Source: CAIZQW01 sp942493055
GTDB taxonomy: Bacteria > Verrucomicrobiota > Kiritimatiellia > RFP12 > UBA1067
DNA length: 64,000 nucleotides
Reading direction: 5' to 3'
Assembly: GCA_942493055.1 (NCBI GenBank)
Contig: OW818680.1
Location: forward strand, 3,348,001-3,412,000
A program made the position numbers and the translations under genes. Shown here one piece after another: positions 62,782 to 64,000 of this stretch (positions within the stretch are counted from its first letter, which is position 1; each line of letters begins with the position of its first letter). Below the pieces are notes generated by a model. That model was not told the DNA's origin and made no database searches. It saw nothing but the letters and a program-made list of their open reading frames with translations.

Positions 62782-62811
62782 AAAAAAGGCGAGGTTGCCC
62801 TCGCCTTTTTT
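62782..62811 (-). terminator. Intrinsic terminator of the ssb-rpsR-rplI operon
   Basis: GGCGAGG-ttgc-CCTCGCC stem (62788-62805) with A and T runs on both sides, so it can act in both directions; it isolates rplI from the GH51 gene. Confidence 0.85.
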
Positions 62812-62842
62812 GATGCGCGTCCCGTAAAGGGATCTGCATGTA

Positions 62843-63295
62843 TTAGCCTTCGACAACCCACACCTTGATGGTGCAGGTCACTTCGGGATGGAGCTTGATC
62901 GCGACATCGTACGAACCGGTCTCCTTGATCGGTTCAGCGAGGTCGATCTGGCTCTTGTCCAGGGCGATCTTGGAGTCAGCTTCCAGCGCCTTGAGGATGT
63001 CCGCCGCATGGACGGAGCCGTACAGGTGCGTGCCTTCGACGACCTTCTCGCGGAGCGTCACAGAGACCTTGGCGAGCTTTGCAGCCTTGTCCTTAGCCTC
63101 TGCGAGCTGGATGCGCGAGAGTTCTTCGCGTTCCTTGCGCATCTTTTCCAAGCGGCGCAAAGCACCCTGTGACACAGGGGCAGCGAGGTCTTTCGGCAAC
63201 AGGTAGTTACGGGCGTAACCGTCCTTCACCTTCACGACATCACCGGCCTTGCCGAGGTTGACAATATCTGCCAACAAAAGAATTTCAGTAGCCAT
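62843..63295 (-). CDS. rplI: 50S ribosomal protein L9
   Basis: 150 aa, the normal length. EILLLADIVNLGKAGDVVKV and DGYARNYLLPKDLAAPVS are the conserved N-terminal domain (~4-40), followed by the long helix (REELSRIQLAEAKDKAAKLA) and the C-terminal RNA-binding domain (GSVHAADILKAL). RBS GAGAGGACG. Confidence 0.97.
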   Translation of the reverse strand: MATEILLLADIVNLGKAGDVVKVKDGYARNYLLPKDLAAPVSQGALRRLEKMRKEREELSRIQLAEAKDKAAKLAKVSVTLREKVVEGTHLYGSVHAADILKALEADSKIALDKSQIDLAEPIKETGSYDVAIKLHPEVTCTIKVWVVEG

Positions 63296-63316
63296 AATAA
63301 TCGTCCTCTCTTGTTG

Positions 63317-63571
63317 TTAGGCCAGTAAGCCCATGTTACGTGCACGGCGGATGCCGCTCTTGATTTGGCGCTGTTGTGCAGCGGTCACGCCGGAAATACG
63401 CGCCGGAATAATTTTGCCGTATTCCGTTACGAAACGACGCAGGCTCTCGATGTCAGTCTCATCGATCAGCGTGTTCGGATCCAGCACGACGCGCTTGCGC
63501 ATCGGTGAATTGTCAAAATCACGGTCGCGATATTCGCGGCCCGGTTTCTTCTCTTTCTTGTGCATAGGCAT
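63317..63571 (-). CDS. rpsR: 30S ribosomal protein S18
   Basis: 84 aa. KRVVLDPNTLIDETDIESLR, FVTEYGKIIPARISGVTAAQ and QRQIKSGIRRARNMGLL follow the S18 pattern. RBS AGGAGAAAC. Lies 21 bp before rplI. Confidence 0.96.
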   Translation of the reverse strand: MPMHKKEKKPGREYRDRDFDNSPMRKRVVLDPNTLIDETDIESLRRFVTEYGKIIPARISGVTAAQQRQIKSGIRRARNMGLLA

Positions 63572-63603
63572 AAACAGTTTCTCCTAATCTTCTGCTCAAT
63601 GGT

Positions 63604-64000
63604 TTAGAACGGTAAATTTTCATCGTCCTGAGGCAAGCCGCCTTCTGAGGCAAACGCCTCTGGCGTATCGGCATGACCCGTTGTCGGAGCCACGGCCGTG
63701 TGTGCGGGTGCGCCTGCTTGCGCGGGTGCGCCGGCGGGTTTCGTTCCGAGGAACTTGACCGTTTCGGCACGGACGCGCAGCTTCGAGCGCTTTTCACCCT
63801 GCTGGTTTTTCCACTCATCCATCTGAAGTCTGCCCTCGACGAGGACCGGACGACCTTTGGTGAGGTACTGGCCGCAGAGTTCCGCAAGCTTGTCCCAGAC
63901 AACAACATCCACAAAACAGGTCACCTCTTTGGTCTGCCCGCTCTTATCGCGCCAGCTCTCGGTCACCGCCAGTCCCAGGTCCGCGACTTTGACGCCGGTC
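63604..64000 (-). CDS. ssb: Single-stranded DNA-binding protein (N-terminus beyond window)
   Basis: The frame stays open to the window edge, reading TGVKVADLGLAVTESWRDKS, so the GTG at 63966 is internal and the true start lies outside. OB-fold motifs are EVTCFVDVVVWDKLAEL, GQYLTKGRPVLVEGRLQMDE and RSKLRVRAETVKFLG. A flexible Ala/Pro/Thr-rich linker leads to the acidic C-terminal tip DDENLPF, the DDxxPF tail that recruits partner proteins. Confidence 0.96.
   Translation of the reverse strand, partial: TGVKVADLGLAVTESWRDKSGQTKEVTCFVDVVVWDKLAELCGQYLTKGRPVLVEGRLQMDEWKNQQGEKRSKLRVRAETVKFLGTKPAGAPAQAGAPAHTAVAPTTGHADTPEAFASEGGLPQDDENLPF

Overview
The window comes from a diderm (Gram-negative) bacterium. 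It carries BamA, a Skp/OmpH chaperone, LpxD, a TonB-dependent receptor, lipoproteins and many secreted enzymes. I place it in the PVC superphylum, most likely Kiritimatiellota. The reasons are the style of the 16S rRNA gene, Tat-exported Gfo/Idh/MocA and sugar-isomerase proteins, a DUF1080 protein, secreted GH29, GH51 and GH10-like enzymes, and hairpin-rich intergenic repeats. That placement is an inference; a 16S search would settle it.

Layout. 1-4.5 kb: an ECF sigma factor translationally coupled to a membrane protein with terpenoid-cyclase-like repeats (cut by the window edge), and divergently a TonB-dependent receptor followed by a small endonuclease/exonuclease/phosphatase protein. 4.5-13.5 kb: a DivIC/FtsB-like protein, a TPR protein and a tight run of DAHP synthase, di-haem cytochrome with beta-propeller, tandem Rid-fold (chorismatase-like) protein, ResB, CcsA and quinoprotein-type propeller. 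13.7-16.1 kb: a Tat-exported oxidoreductase and a sugar isomerase-like protein. 16.1-20.2 kb: an accessory, repeat-rich region with two small two-gene modules that look like toxin-antitoxin systems. 20.2-26.2 kb: a protein with two HExxH domains, a beta-helix/GH10 fusion and a GH29 fucosidase. 26.3-31.7 kb: a cation/proton antiporter and the bamA-skp-lpxD envelope operon. 32-34.8 kb: a large clan-A glycosidase behind an unusual leader with a sigma-54-like promoter and an intrinsic terminator. 35-45.8 kb: valS, a run of small housekeeping enzymes, a stand-alone AICAR transformylase, a DUF433/DUF5615 module, a left-handed beta-helix protein, lipoproteins and a hot-dog thioesterase. 45.8-50.2 kb: a 290-bp nested palindrome, an SGNH hydrolase, two tandem paralogous secreted proteins and a DUF1080 protein. 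50.2-53.3 kb: asd, rmuC and a DedA protein. 53.3-59 kb: a complete rRNA operon (16S, tRNA-Ala, tRNA-Ile, 23S, 5S) with tandem promoters, boxA-like sites, processing stems and a strong terminator. 59-64 kb: the ssb-rpsR-rplI-dnaB neighbourhood, split by a GH51 arabinofuranosidase gene.

Three patterns run through the window. First, at least five genes have a promoter of the form TTGC(N2)-17/18-TA(N3)T placed only 6-8 nt before the start codon, which predicts leaderless mRNAs. Second, intergenic DNA carries compound repeats made of short word-like direct repeats beside a GC-rich palindrome; one copy lies in frame inside a coding region. Third, the gene content points to a polysaccharide degrader that exports glycosidases, with an unusual exported haem/quinoprotein operon linked to the entry enzyme of the shikimate pathway.
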